Part shown: positions 21,401 to 29,551 of the stretch, piece after piece | How the letters are laid out: every line of letters starts with the position of its first letter | How positions within the stretch are numbered: the stretch's first letter is position 1 | Source: Asterionellopsis glacialis | Taxonomy: Eukaryota; Bacillariophyta; Plagiogrammaphyceae; Rhaphoneidales; Asterionellopsidaceae | Length of the DNA stretch: 29,551 bases | Reading direction: 5' to 3' | NCBI GenBank assembly: GCA_014885115.2 | Contig: WKLE02000593.1 | Location: forward strand, 17,378 to 46,928 | Program-made: the position numbers and the translations under genes | The notes under the pieces: model-generated | What the model saw: the letters and a program-made list of their open reading frames with translations, nothing else | Told to the model about the DNA's origin: nothing | Database searches by the model: none

Positions 21401-24400
21401 TGAACATAATTGCTTGCATCACCATTCCATGGTGAACGGCAAGCGATGGGTCCTTAAAAATCCTCGTCAGTGCTTGGATGGCAACAGTTGGATAAAATTC
21501 TTCGTCCGCTGGGGTCAGACGGCGAGCAGGGGGCAACTTTGAAACTGGTTGAGCCGTCATCGAATACATTTCATACATGAAAAGATGAGCTGGCATATCG
21601 TTCTCGCCTTCGCTGACGTACTCGGAACGCTTCTCAGATGTCACTTCGCCTCCTCGTTGTCTAGTTACAGTGGGTATGATTTCTTTACTTTGGACAATAG
21701 CAATCGGCGCAGACTCGATAGCGCTTGAAATGTTCATCAGAGAAGAGCCCCCGACGTCTTCATGCACAGCTTCAGATTCTTCTTGTTCAACAAAGTATGC
21801 GCCACCAACAGCCCCGCCCTTTCTAGTCTTGGGCGCTACTGTGTGATACCGATCGGGGTCCAAAGCTCCAAGGATACCAAGAGTCCTGATGACTTCTCTA
21901 CGGAGAGCCCACGGTGCTCTCTTGGTCCCTGGTAGCACATCGGCTGCCTGGGAGAGAAGCTGCGGATAGTCTAGATACGGACTGATCACGTAACCTGTAG
22001 ACCCAGAAATCTGACCAAGCGTTCGTAAACTGATTTGCTGCTTGCTTGCACTACTTTGATCCTGCATGGTTTCTAATATATGCGGAATGAGGTCTTTGAC
22101 CCACGGCGATAGTTGCGTGTGGGAGGCTTGTGCCAATTCACCGAGAGCTTCTAAAGCAGCTGATGCTAGACGCGGTGCAACTCCCTTCAAAGGCAATGCA
22201 CTCACAAGGGATGGAAGGACAGGATTCACTAAGCGTTGCAAAGGTTCTGCTTGTAAAAAGACAACCAACAGACGCGTGGCTTCCTCTCGTCCTCTTCCTG
22301 TATCTCCACCACAACGAAGCTCCACAATCAAATCAACCAGAATCCGGCGTAAGTTTGGAAGAATTGGGGCTGGATTCAACTTTGTTAGGCGTCCTAATAA
22401 TTGAAGCCCTGCTGCTCGAGTAGCCAGTGCTTCGTCTTGAACTAACAAAAACAATGGCTGGAGGTGGTGCGTTTGGCAGAGAAATGGATCATAGCGCTCG
22501 TCTAAGGACCGAACCACACAAAGACGAACAACTGGGGATGGATCCGATATTGCCACTTGCAACAGTTTCTGTAATACTTCCTCGATGACACTACCAGAAA
22601 CACCGCCTAGTCGGTGCTTCAAAACCGCGTGAGGTGACGAGTGTACTGAAAACGGTATGTCTCCGCTGATGGCACACGCTGGAGAGGTACAAGCTCCTTC
22701 TGTCGATGAAAGCTCCTTTGGCACGAGCAGAGTGCAGCACGTTTGAGCGGCAGCTAACCTCACTTCACTAGATGGGTGTGACAGATACTGCGCAGCTACG
22801 TCACGAACAAACGGCAATAGTATTACGTCTGACCCTGAAGTTGTTAGCCTTCCATGATCGTCGCCAAAAGACCCAAGAGTTCGGAGACTCAGTACCAATT
22901 TCATTACAACATCCTGGCGATCTGACATGTTGATAGTTATGTGAGTTGAAGCGTCATTCCCACTACCCTTTTCCGATCTGATGACAACTTCATCTTGTTG
23001 ACCTAGTGATTGACTTGAAAACAAAGACACAGGATTCAGCAGTCCTGAAGTATCATTTATAACTCCACCTCCTCCAACTTCTGCACCGACATCACCATCA
23101 TTACCCTCTTGCATAACACCTTGAGAACCCGATCCACGACGCATCATCCATGGATTTTTCCTCCCTCCTTGAAAACGAGTAGCAAGACGTTGCGCTGCTG
23201 CTGCTGCTGCTCGTCGAGAAAAGGCTATGGGATCACAGATAACCTTGGCATCAGGTGTTCCAGCCAAACACAGCGATATTTCTTGAAGCAGTCGATCTTC
23301 AATGCCTCTCTGTCTATCTGGAACACATGTAGCAATAGCATGTAAACATTGAATCAAGTCTTCACTGAGGCCAGACCCAAACATATGATCTATGAGATCA
23401 TTGATGTACGGTGCTGCAATATCTCCCATGGCTTCAACCAAGTCTGCACCACAGTGGAGAGCAGCTGATCTTGTACTAGCTCCTCCAGCACCTTGATTAC
23501 CCCTCGATACCACGGCACGTTTCCTAAGTCCAGACCTAACCAAATCAAAGATTTCATCTTTCTTGTCGAAAATAATTCCAGTTTTAGAATGTTCAATAAT
23601 CATAGTTCCATTTGATTGACTAGGTTCAGTCAATATTTTTCCATTCTTATCTTTTTCCTTTTGCTTTTTTGTTGTGGATGGCGATGACGATGATGCATCG
23701 GGAGGCAAGATTCGTACCATGGGCGTGTTGGCACCACTAATAATAACACCATCATCACTACGACTCATGCATAGGATTAATTGTCCTACAGCTGTAAAGG
23801 CTGCGGGTCGAATATCAATACCCACACGTTGTGATGTAGGTGTAGATGCACTTGTGAGTAAGAATACTAATCCCTTTTCAAGGTATCGTCGTCCAAAGAC
23901 ACCAGGACATTTCCTTGCCAATCGGGGCACAAGCCGTACAACTTCTAGTCGTATCAATGCCTTGGGATGATCAAACAACCCAAAGACAGCACGGCATACC
24001 TCATCAAATCGTGGCAGCATAAAATCACGTGTGTATTCTAACATATTGGATACAGCCAATAACGAACCATGAGTGGCTGCTTCAGCTGCTCGGAGTTCTT
24101 CGGTCGTATCCTTCTTCTTCTTTTTCTTCTTCTTTAACGTCGAATCATTCGGATCAGTGCCGTTCATATTCTTTTGATGGTTTGGATCAGCATGGGCAAG
24201 TCCTTCCATCATATCAAAGTATACTTGACATAAGAGTCCCGTTAGGGATACATGTTGACGTTCCACAACAATCTTCAAGCATTGGGACAAGGCATCGGCA
24301 GCACATGCACGGACAATCGGTTGTTGATCTCTTAACACAGGAAAGATATGGTCTAAAAATTCAGAGGACGATCCACCATGTCCAATAGCAGCCGCAGCCG

Positions 24401-26093
24401 TTGATGAGGAACTCGTCGATTGACTTGTTTTGGAATAAAATGCTGTGGGAGCATTCATAGCAAGTTCTTTCAATGTAAGACATGCCGCCAATCGTCGATC
24501 ACTCCGCGTGGTGGTTAACCATTCCAAGGCACGTGTAACCTCAAATTCTACATAATCAACATTGGCTGCACCTGTTGCCATATGTCCCAGGGCCTTACTT
24601 ACAGCTGCTAAAAATTCATAATCACCCTGAGGCGCACGTAATCCATTGGTCAAATTGTTTGCGAATTTAATAGCCTTCTTTTCTTCATCAGCTGAGGGGG
24701 CATCCATAAGTGCATCTAACGCTGTCACACCCGCCATTCGTTTAATATTATCCGAGGAATGGACCAATACAAATATTTTCGTAAAAACTTCATTTTCAAC
24801 AGCGCCATAATCTTCTAAGGACATTTCATGTGCCAAAACCGATAGGAAGGACGCAAGTTCCATACTCGCCCGTTGATTTGCCTTGTCACGTATCAAACAT
24901 GATCTATAATCTAGGGATGCCATAGATGATACATCTGTCGATAATCCACCATGGCCACCATGATGATGTGAATGATGAGGGTGATGATTACTAGTAGAAG
25001 CTGAATGAGAATGACGAAGGGTATCTTCGGCACTGGCTGACATGTCAGTACCACCAATACCACCACCACCACCACCTCCGCTACCTCCACCATTTGAAGA
25101 AGATCGACCAACAACAAAATTAAAAAAGTTGGTCCGTTGTCCAAAATTACCAAATCCTTGCATATCCGTGGATGCCATGGATAAGTGACGTAGGTGTGGT
25201 GTCGATTGCAACAAAGCTTCTGAATGTTGTGGTTCTAAAAAGGAGGAACCAACAATTTGTTGTTGCGACTGATATTGTTGTCGACGTTTAGAATGCTTAT
25301 TATTATTCTTATGATGATGACGGGATTTCGTGGGAAAAAGTGAGTTTGTAGAGGTAGTAGGAGATGATGATGACGATGATGTGCTACTACTACGCGTTGC
25401 TGCTTGAGGCTGTTGTGGTCCGTCGGAAGAAGAAAACGAAGAAGAACGCTGTTGTTGTTTACCGCATGTTGGACAAATCAACGTCAATTCTTTCTTCTTG
25501 CCCGTGCCTGGTAGTGTGGAACTTGCTTTGGTTGTGGCTTGAGTACTGCTACTACTAGTAGCAGAGGTAGAAGAACCAAACAAACTTGTTGTTTGTGGTT
25601 GCGGTTGTAATTGTTGTGAAGAACACGAACAATACTGAGAAGAGGATAACGAGGTATACGAAGAAGACAACACCTCTACTCCTTGATCCGTTTCACCTTG
25701 TGTTTTTTTTTGCTTTTGTTGTTGAATGTCTAAATCAAGTGATGATCCTCCACCTTCTTTTCGTTCTAAATCATACCAATTCCTTCGTGTAGTTGCATGG
25801 TTTGGAAATCCACCACCAGTGCCGTTATTATTATTAGGCGAGGATGTAAACCTTGGTCCTGTTGTAGCAGCCGCTGCAACGACATGTTTGCGCCGTAATT
25901 CTGTTAAAATTGGAATTAAAGGCGATGAATATCCACGAAATGTGGAAGCTGCTTCATCCGCTGTTGTTGCAGAAGATGACGTATTTGCATTATTGTCTCC
26001 ATCATATATCCAAAGATACGAAGAAGAGGCAGACGAATACAACAAGGAAGAATTATAATAATCTCCCGGACTATTTCCACTACTCGTCATCAT
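15435..26093 (-). CDS. TOR: Target of rapamycin (TOR) Ser/Thr kinase
   Basis: A single exon of 3552 residues (human mTOR has 2549). TOR is the PI3K-related kinase that couples nutrients to growth. Residues 1-~400 are low complexity (Ser, His, Gly, Gln, Asn runs; a lone CPTCGK at 207-212). HEAT repeats follow from about 402 to 1950, starting RASMELASFLSVLAHEMS. The FAT domain begins near 1980 (EDWDEWMRRLAIQLLREAP). The FRB domain starts at 2846 (ELIRVAILWLETWHEGLEDA) with S2866 equal to mTOR S2035 and W2962 equal to W2101. The kinase has LLKGHEDLRQDERVMQLFG (K3048), DRHPSN (D3201, N3206) and HIDFGD (D3220). The FATC tail ends LFIGWCAFW with the invariant final tryptophan, so the 3' end is complete. 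The kinase-to-FATC segment is about 140 residues longer than in mTOR. The true start could be a later Met within the low-complexity region. Confidence 0.96.
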   Translation of the reverse strand: MMTSSGNSPGDYYNSSLLYSSASSSYLWIYDGDNNANTSSSATTADEAASTFRGYSSPLIPILTELRRKHVVAAAATTGPRFTSSPNNNNGTGGGFPNHATTRRNWYDLERKEGGGSSLDLDIQQQKQKKTQGETDQGVEVLSSSYTSLSSSQYCSCSSQQLQPQPQTTSLFGSSTSATSSSSTQATTKASSTLPGTGKKKELTLICPTCGKQQQRSSSFSSSDGPQQPQAATRSSSTSSSSSSPTTSTNSLFPTKSRHHHKNNNKHSKRRQQYQSQQQIVGSSFLEPQHSEALLQSTPHLRHLSMASTDMQGFGNFGQRTNFFNFVVGRSSSNGGGSGGGGGGGIGGTDMSASAEDTLRHSHSASTSNHHPHHSHHHGGHGGLSTDVSSMASLDYRSCLIRDKANQRASMELASFLSVLAHEMSLEDYGAVENEVFTKIFVLVHSSDNIKRMAGVTALDALMDAPSADEEKKAIKFANNLTNGLRAPQGDYEFLAAVSKALGHMATGAANVDYVEFEVTRALEWLTTTRSDRRLAACLTLKELAMNAPTAFYSKTSQSTSSSSTAAAAIGHGGSSSEFLDHIFPVLRDQQPIVRACAADALSQCLKIVVERQHVSLTGLLCQVYFDMMEGLAHADPNHQKNMNGTDPNDSTLKKKKKKKKDTTEELRAAEAATHGSLLAVSNMLEYTRDFMLPRFDEVCRAVFGLFDHPKALIRLEVVRLVPRLARKCPGVFGRRYLEKGLVFLLTSASTPTSQRVGIDIRPAAFTAVGQLILCMSRSDDGVIISGANTPMVRILPPDASSSSPSTTKKQKEKDKNGKILTEPSQSNGTMIIEHSKTGIIFDKKDEIFDLVRSGLRKRAVVSRGNQGAGGASTRSAALHCGADLVEAMGDIAAPYINDLIDHMFGSGLSEDLIQCLHAIATCVPDRQRGIEDRLLQEISLCLAGTPDAKVICDPIAFSRRAAAAAAQRLATRFQGGRKNPWMMRRGSGSQGVMQEGNDGDVGAEVGGGGVINDTSGLLNPVSLFSSQSLGQQDEVVIRSEKGSGNDASTHITINMSDRQDVVMKLVLSLRTLGSFGDDHGRLTTSGSDVILLPFVRDVAAQYLSHPSSEVRLAAAQTCCTLLVPKELSSTEGACTSPACAISGDIPFSVHSSPHAVLKHRLGGVSGSVIEEVLQKLLQVAISDPSPVVRLCVVRSLDERYDPFLCQTHHLQPLFLLVQDEALATRAAGLQLLGRLTKLNPAPILPNLRRILVDLIVELRCGGDTGRGREEATRLLVVFLQAEPLQRLVNPVLPSLVSALPLKGVAPRLASAALEALGELAQASHTQLSPWVKDLIPHILETMQDQSSASKQQISLRTLGQISGSTGYVISPYLDYPQLLSQAADVLPGTKRAPWALRREVIRTLGILGALDPDRYHTVAPKTRKGGAVGGAYFVEQEESEAVHEDVGGSSLMNISSAIESAPIAIVQSKEIIPTVTRQRGGEVTSEKRSEYVSEGENDMPAHLFMYEMYSMTAQPVSKLPPARRLTPADEEFYPTVAIQALTRIFKDPSLAVHHGMVMQAIMFIFNSLGLRCVPFLNRVVPHIIHTIRTCGPSNLREALLKQIATLSGIVREHLRPYVAAIFDIVEEFWSSRHLGTILSLISKIAAGVPDDFRKYVPRLVRKLLASLEEIQVADWLAPYSRSGVVGSAAYEVEKLELILRSVRSLRSVLGEFMHVLVPALLKLSDSLIAHSTNESTLSDVAILTLQTLAVLLERDGSSVSSRSTVVSWGEHSSPIVTSCSSLPARAAQPLIRILGKTPTVSRPVGFAIIEIICVCAKQLGSSRWIPLYHVVARDAISSWQVRIGLPVQSESTSEADGRQSGNRQLKGLLLYDEVVAELELSSRRRVDAPFGISDGPASMQRLDSFVRNTPDTRANELLGSYIVENGMGERFDSSTDPLEGDIQNNPSIQPVLNQTSRHRINQGHLQRSWDVSQRASREDWDEWMRRLAIQLLREAPSPALRACASLAHAYQPLARELFSAAFVCCWEELSEQYRTNLVHSLEAAFVADVSPEILQTLLNLAEFMEHDGVESGLPIDISILAELALKCRAYAKALHYKEREQSMGGGGSCVEDLISINKKLDLPEAALGVLKAAQVRLEGSTLEYSDIPVVNRNDRDNGEHLSQHFLRQGKEMLYSVVYSTDNTASRGASWAGVEVQESWLAKLGSWSEALLMYKQKLKENPNDFDAIFGCMKCLDARGEWKGVLELAEESMPAFTRAFEGGSYEGGETGSQPLPSPHAASRMHRKVLKFCAQAAWRLGQWEELEKCASQLVRGTNLGAHSRSNSRSFSTFRDRKAPIVDFDGAFYSAVLHIHRKEWSFATDAIDAARKSMDSRFTALMTESYRRAYPSMVTAQILAEMEEIIEYRKLEGRAKASSHRHPANRPDLEDAREHLLSVWRNRLAGCRVDAEVHSQIMAVRSLVLGPTDEVEATLTLSDLSRSAQRFRLAEMVLLEPLRELGANLNGPVFGFGMPASLGLGINVEEHIVDGSRGALIERLVSGDPSAFLPQYTAFHDKYSKQLVHQAGSLERLTIQHRLYFAFVKHLWNMDHREDAMGRLVCLSDVVGLTSHCEKVEDCSLRVECWLTLGEWKLSQDSSPGSDISEPLQVDVLTAFKRATSASGCGYKAWHAWALLNFRIAQQMSGRDESAAVSPGRQRNSGSSRSLRSHIVAAVKGFVNAISLGSKRSSASVQQDMLNLLTCLFKWGELPEVAVTINEGLSTIALEAWLGVLPQLLARIHIRSPSVRSVLHPLLTRLGERHPQALMYQLSVLLKSPVPERRAAAESLMNSLKGHSSALVEEALMVSSELIRVAILWLETWHEGLEDASRLYFGEGNVSGMLDLLLPLHEQLENGAETRREHDFVKSFGRDLADAHAFVREYVRLATRGGATIPTRGGDAATQVDPTGSQVRQSEEAETAMNKAWDIYYQVFRRINKQLPALTKLELNQCSPALSRAHNLELGVPGSYRVDGSYVKIEKFIPSVQVITSKQRPRKITLRGSDGKDYVFLLKGHEDLRQDERVMQLFGLVNALLAKDRRTNKHDLNIKRYAISPLSHNCGVVGWVPHCDTLHSLIRDYRQSKKVPLNMENREMLKMAPDYDFLTVMQKVEVFDEALRRTTGNGNDLYEILWLKSTNSEEWLERRTKFTRSLAVMSMVGYILGLGDRHPSNLMLDSISGRVLHIDFGDCFEVAMNREKYPEKVPFRLTRMLVKAMEVSGIEGSYRSTCERTMGVLRDSRDSLVAMLEAFVYDPLISWRLVGLSSGDENLEEQLPTPSHMNGGVQNPMAAATAAATVSNTTRNYDNVASTSLLDTSQTLLQQPIREGPDEDGDDTTPAVSSEDVRGGVDITQGGEIADAAGATTADAIAQPRSVGGRDMAVSAARARSLQMYSSIQSMAANLSTSSRIASIAGDANNEAAAVAEESSMSRSRVARSLRQREVMSLLEGADGTAHEELLNEKALKVIHRVQDKLTGTDFQDMVQADEPLDVTDQVQRLVVQATSSENLCQLFIGWCAFW

Positions 26094-27204
26094 TTTATGA
26101 ATTTATTATGTCTCCGGTGTATCTTTCAATTAGTTTAAAAGTGTACCAAAAACTAAGAAAAAAAAGCCGCTTCCTTGTTGTCCTTTTCTTCTTTACATTC
26201 GTTCCTCCGTTGCTTCTAATTTACCTTCTACAATCAATGAGTGAAAGCAGTGAGAAGTAAGTTTTCCAATCAGATCTCCTTTAGCTCTTGGATCCAGTCG
26301 GGCGTCGGTGGGTGGAATAATTACTTCTAATAGGAAGCCAGAGCTGTCTTATTGTTGATCCAATTTTGTCAGATGAGCCCGAGACGGGGACGAGAAACTC
26401 TGTTGTTGCCTGCAGGTGCCTGCGCTGCCCCGAGTAGTGTTTCAGCAAACACTTTTCACTGCAGAGTAAAAGAGGGTACTACTAAATGTGATATCATTAA
26501 AAAACGTTCATTAAAAAAAATAATCATCGTACTACAATTCATTAAATTTCCAAAATAATGTTTGTTTCTTCAATAATATCATATTACCAAAAGACTACAA
26601 AGTGCGACACTGAGTATCGGTTCAGGTACATACCATATCTACCGGTAGATTAGCTGCTTCTTACAGCTTCCTGTACGCGCGATAATATCCGCGAGTGACA
26701 GTGACACAGCTTGTTATGACTTGTGTGACGCCTGACCTGATATTATAAAAAAATATCATGTACTGTACTATAACGAACAGACAGACACATATACATGAAT
26801 CGAATACGACACACACACAAATCAAAATTGATCTCCAGAAAAGGTAATAGTGTTAAAGTTAACTTTTCCTACACACCTGCTAAGCAGATAACTTTTAATA
26901 ATTCTAAATTCAAAATGAGCGTGAACATCTGCATTGTCGTATTTTTAGACTCACATCGCCACAATCGTTCTTTGATTGTACGAGTGTGTGTAATATTTGT
27001 AAAAGAATTCCATTCATACATGATGCGAAAAATTTGTAGATTTTTAAAACAAACTTGTCATTTATGTATTTATCAAATTGTGTTTTTTTTGGGGGGGGTC
27101 CTTTCAAAATTGAAAATCGTTGTGTTCAATCTCTTTTGCTCGAATCTAGAGAGAGAGTCTACACATATATTATTATGGAGTACTAAAGAGTACAATGCAG
27201 TAGT
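26094..27204. other. TOR upstream region / ClC 3' region
   Basis: Holds the TOR promoter and the ClC 3' flank. TACCGGTA lies at 26640-26647. A hairpin AGTGTTT-CAGC-AAACACT lies at 26436-26453. A T8G8 homopolymer junction lies at 27083-27098. A 163-codon plus-strand frame at 26795-27286 overlaps the ClC 3' end and looks non-coding. No other gene is seen. Confidence 0.5.
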
Positions 27205-29205
27205 CTATGATGATTCACTTTCAACCACTGTCATGGTGGATGGTATTTGTTTTTTTGCCTTCTTCTTATTCTTTGTCTTGGCTTGATCGATACGACTTTC
27301 AACTAAATCACAAAGTAATGTACCAACACCAGCACTTGCCAACAATGGAACCAAAACTTCATAATCTCGTGTCAATTCAAAGGCAAGTAGCGATGCAGTC
27401 AAGGGTGCACGGAATACAGCAGCTAAACAACTTGCTGCACCTACCATAGTATAGGCTGGTATATCCGCCACAACAAATGCACCTCCGGTGGTAGCCATGT
27501 CAACATTTACAAGGGTATCACTAATGATGTTTGCACTGACCAAAATATTGTGAAATATAGCACCTACCATCCCACCCATAAACAAGGATGGTGCTAGTGT
27601 ACCACCCACTAATCCACTACCGGCGGATACAGCTGTAGCAAAGATTTTGGCAATCAGGAGAACAAGCAACGCATCTGTTGCCATTTGATTATTCAGCAAT
27701 AGTCCATTCAAGGTTTCATATCCAAAGAACAAAATGTTTGGTAAATACAAACCAATCAAACCACATGTCAACCCACCAATCATGGGTTTCACAAAACCAG
27801 GTGTAGCATCAATAACATCACGGATAGGTTGTGGTCCAACTTCACCATCAAATGCTGCCTTGGCCAATTGAGCTGTTTGACTAAATGCAACAGCTGTCAG
27901 ACCCGATGCCGCACCTAAGCACAAATAAATAGGCAACTCCAATAATGGTGTTGGAATTTCATAGTCCAATAGTCGAAGAGCAAGTTCATTGCCCAGTAAT
28001 TCTCTAGAAATCAATGCGGATACTACAGATGATGTTAAAATTGCAGTAATACTACCTGCCTCACCGGACAATGATTCTTGTTGCAATTCAAATGTGGTAA
28101 AGGTACTTATGGCGGAAGACGATTGCTCTGCGTTATCCTCTTCTTCAAGAGCATTATTACCATTCATAACAACGTCTTGTTCTTCTTTTTGTAGTGCAGT
28201 AGAGGGTAAAATAATGGATGGTAAGTTCTTTTGAATAACTTCAAGAGCAAAAAAGACACCAGCTAATGGTGCATTAAAGCCGCTTGATACGCCAGCTGCA
28301 GCACCACAAGCTAAAAAGAGACGATTGCGTCGTATTCGTGCTGCATTTGTTTTCAACATTTCGTCACTATCATCTCCATTAGCATTACCATTCGTGATAA
28401 TTGTATCAGTTTCTTTGTCGTAGTCATCAAAAATTTGAGTTGGCCAAGCCAATGTTCCTAATCGACTTGCCGCAATACCAATTTCAACACCAGGTCCTTC
28501 AGGACCAAGAGAACAGCCTGTACCAAGTGTAAAGATAGCAGCCGATGCTTTACGGAAGGATTCCATCAATTCTTCTATTTTGCCTTGTTCATTCATATTT
28601 AAGGAATCTCTATCTGCTTCTGTTACAATTCCTCGTACACCTGGTGGGAATCCACCACCACCCATCAATGCCAATACACTCACGGCTGCACCACCCAATA
28701 CTGGTACAAAAATGACAGGAAAGTGGTATACATCCAACACATCGCCATAGGCAAAATCACGAATATTTTCAATGGATAATTTAAACCCAGCAATCAATAT
28801 ACCTGCCAAGGCACCAATTGTACCCGCCAATGTTTGTACATAGGCAGCTGCTCCAAATCGTTTATCCAATGGTGGTACTACCTGTTGTTTAATGTTTATT
28901 ATTTTAGATGTTGTTGTTGGTGGTGATGGTGGAGATACAATAGTAATAGTATCAGAAGAAGGCAGGACAGGAAAGAGTGAGGTTGTCCAACCTTTCTTTT
29001 CATAAAGTGCAGTGGTGCTACTGCTACTACCACTGTGTTGTTGCTGTATTCTTTGCAGGGGTAATGTTAATGAACATGATTTAGCTGTATGACGAGAACG
29101 ATGTGTTCTTAGTGGAGCAAAAGATGCAACACCCAAGGTGTAATGCGCAACAACAATGAAGCTGGTCTTGAGCAACATTTTCTGTCGTCGATATTTAACG
29201 TCCAT
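27205..29205 (-). CDS. Plastid-targeted ClC chloride channel/transporter
   Basis: A single exon of 666 residues. The N-terminus has a signal peptide and ASFAP motif (SFIVVAHYTLGVASFAPL), indicating import into the secondary plastid. Met10 (29178) may be the real start, as it gives a more usual signal peptide. ClC motifs: GTGCSLGPEGPGVEIG with gating glutamate E236, GFNAPLAGVFFALEVIQKN (E322, V323), GGTLAPSLFMGG (about residue 532), and FRAPLTASLLAFELTRDYE with the conserved Tyr. GPEGP rather than GREGP/GKEGP, and a Gly-rich replacement for GSGIP (MGGGGFPPGVRGI), recall the plant CLC-e/CLC-f group, of which CLC-e is in thylakoids. There are no CBS domains; the protein ends in a short Lys-rich tail. 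Likely role: anion balance of the thylakoid or plastid envelope (inferred). Confidence 0.88.
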   Translation of the reverse strand: MDVKYRRQKMLLKTSFIVVAHYTLGVASFAPLRTHRSRHTAKSCSLTLPLQRIQQQHSGSSSSTTALYEKKGWTTSLFPVLPSSDTITIVSPPSPPTTTSKIINIKQQVVPPLDKRFGAAAYVQTLAGTIGALAGILIAGFKLSIENIRDFAYGDVLDVYHFPVIFVPVLGGAAVSVLALMGGGGFPPGVRGIVTEADRDSLNMNEQGKIEELMESFRKASAAIFTLGTGCSLGPEGPGVEIGIAASRLGTLAWPTQIFDDYDKETDTIITNGNANGDDSDEMLKTNAARIRRNRLFLACGAAAGVSSGFNAPLAGVFFALEVIQKNLPSIILPSTALQKEEQDVVMNGNNALEEEDNAEQSSSAISTFTTFELQQESLSGEAGSITAILTSSVVSALISRELLGNELALRLLDYEIPTPLLELPIYLCLGAASGLTAVAFSQTAQLAKAAFDGEVGPQPIRDVIDATPGFVKPMIGGLTCGLIGLYLPNILFFGYETLNGLLLNNQMATDALLVLLIAKIFATAVSAGSGLVGGTLAPSLFMGGMVGAIFHNILVSANIISDTLVNVDMATTGGAFVVADIPAYTMVGAASCLAAVFRAPLTASLLAFELTRDYEVLVPLLASAGVGTLLCDLVESRIDQAKTKNKKKAKKQIPSTMTVVESESS

Positions 29206-29551
29206 TGTAATGACGGTGTGTGTTACGGTTGCATCGATACTTCTCCGCCTTGTTTACAGTGCTTTGTTCTTTATATTATATTATTCCATGTAAGTTTGTC
29301 AGAGACTATTTCAAGTTCATATTCTCCCTGTTCTTTGGAGAACCAACTTGCCAACACAACAGATACACACAATGCCAACTTTCTTTGGTTGCATTTTCTC
29401 TTTCGGATATTTTGCATCCATCATCTTTCTCAAAAAGTGACGTATGCAGCCCTCGATCGTATGGGAAAAGGCGTTTTGCAAGGATGGAAAATGCCGGAAT
29501 GAAGGGGAAAGCGAGAGCAGAAACCCAAAATTTCAAAATTCCAAACCTGGG
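29206..29551. other. Upstream region of the ClC gene
   Basis: Open frames on both strands are short and overlap one another without a recognisable product. It probably carries the ClC promoter and 5' leader. No clear element is seen. Confidence 0.45.

Noticed and set aside
26795..27286. Plus-strand open frame of 163 codons
   Set aside because: The text is Phe/Cys/Ile/Val-rich as expected from AT-rich non-coding DNA, it runs antisense into the ClC C-terminus, and no domain is visible.
29438..29443. TGACGT, as in CO2/cAMP-responsive elements of diatom promoters
   Set aside because: A single 6-mer is expected by chance about this often, and no second element with the known spacing lies nearby.
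1..29551. CRISPR arrays, insertion sequences, LTR retroelements, viral genes
   Set aside because: No regular direct repeats with unique spacers, no transposase, integrase or reverse transcriptase motifs, and no terminal repeats were seen.

Overview
The window looks like nuclear DNA of a diatom or a close stramenopile relative with a secondary red plastid. The evidence is: two proteins begin with a signal peptide followed by an ASAFAP-type phenylalanine cleavage motif (VVA-FTT and VAS-FAPL), the bipartite plastid signal of these algae. A secreted domain sits on a proline/threonine/serine stalk (APSLPPT repeats) typical of diatom extracellular proteins. Spliceosomal GT-AG introns of about 90-160 nt are present, and core eukaryotic genes (TOR, ArfGAP, Sec14) occur. 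I cannot name the species.

Layout: 1-3193 (+) is the 3' part of a membrane-anchored protein with two GH99/WbsX-like domains (three exons visible). 3194-5707 is AT-rich and holds a degraded coding-like fragment. 5708-6845 (+) is a two-exon Sec14/CRAL-TRIO protein. 6846-8092 is intergenic, with a doubtful small minus-strand gene and a 20-bp perfect palindrome. 8093-9346 (+) is a two-exon ArfGAP of the ARFGAP2/3 type. 9850-12684 (-) is a six-TM protein resembling the FUSC/ALMT fold, heavily loaded with low-complexity sequence. 12685-14106 is a divergent promoter region with several palindromes. 14107-15126 (+) is a plastid-targeted protein of unknown function. A 75-base assembly gap lies at 15328-15402. 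15435-26093 (-) is a complete, apparently intronless TOR kinase gene of 3552 codons. 27205-29205 (-) is a plastid-targeted ClC family protein.

The genes are independent eukaryotic transcription units. TOR, Sec14 and ArfGAP all touch growth and membrane traffic, but nothing in the sequence shows that they are co-regulated. The main oddities are: a GH99 tandem in which the first domain has lost a catalytic glutamate while the second keeps both; a 30-residue insertion in the rapamycin-binding (FRB) domain of TOR; a plastid ClC with a channel-like valine at the proton-glutamate position; A-rich 3' splice sites; and a recurring TACC-N(0/1)-GGTA palindrome found mostly in the intergenic regions.
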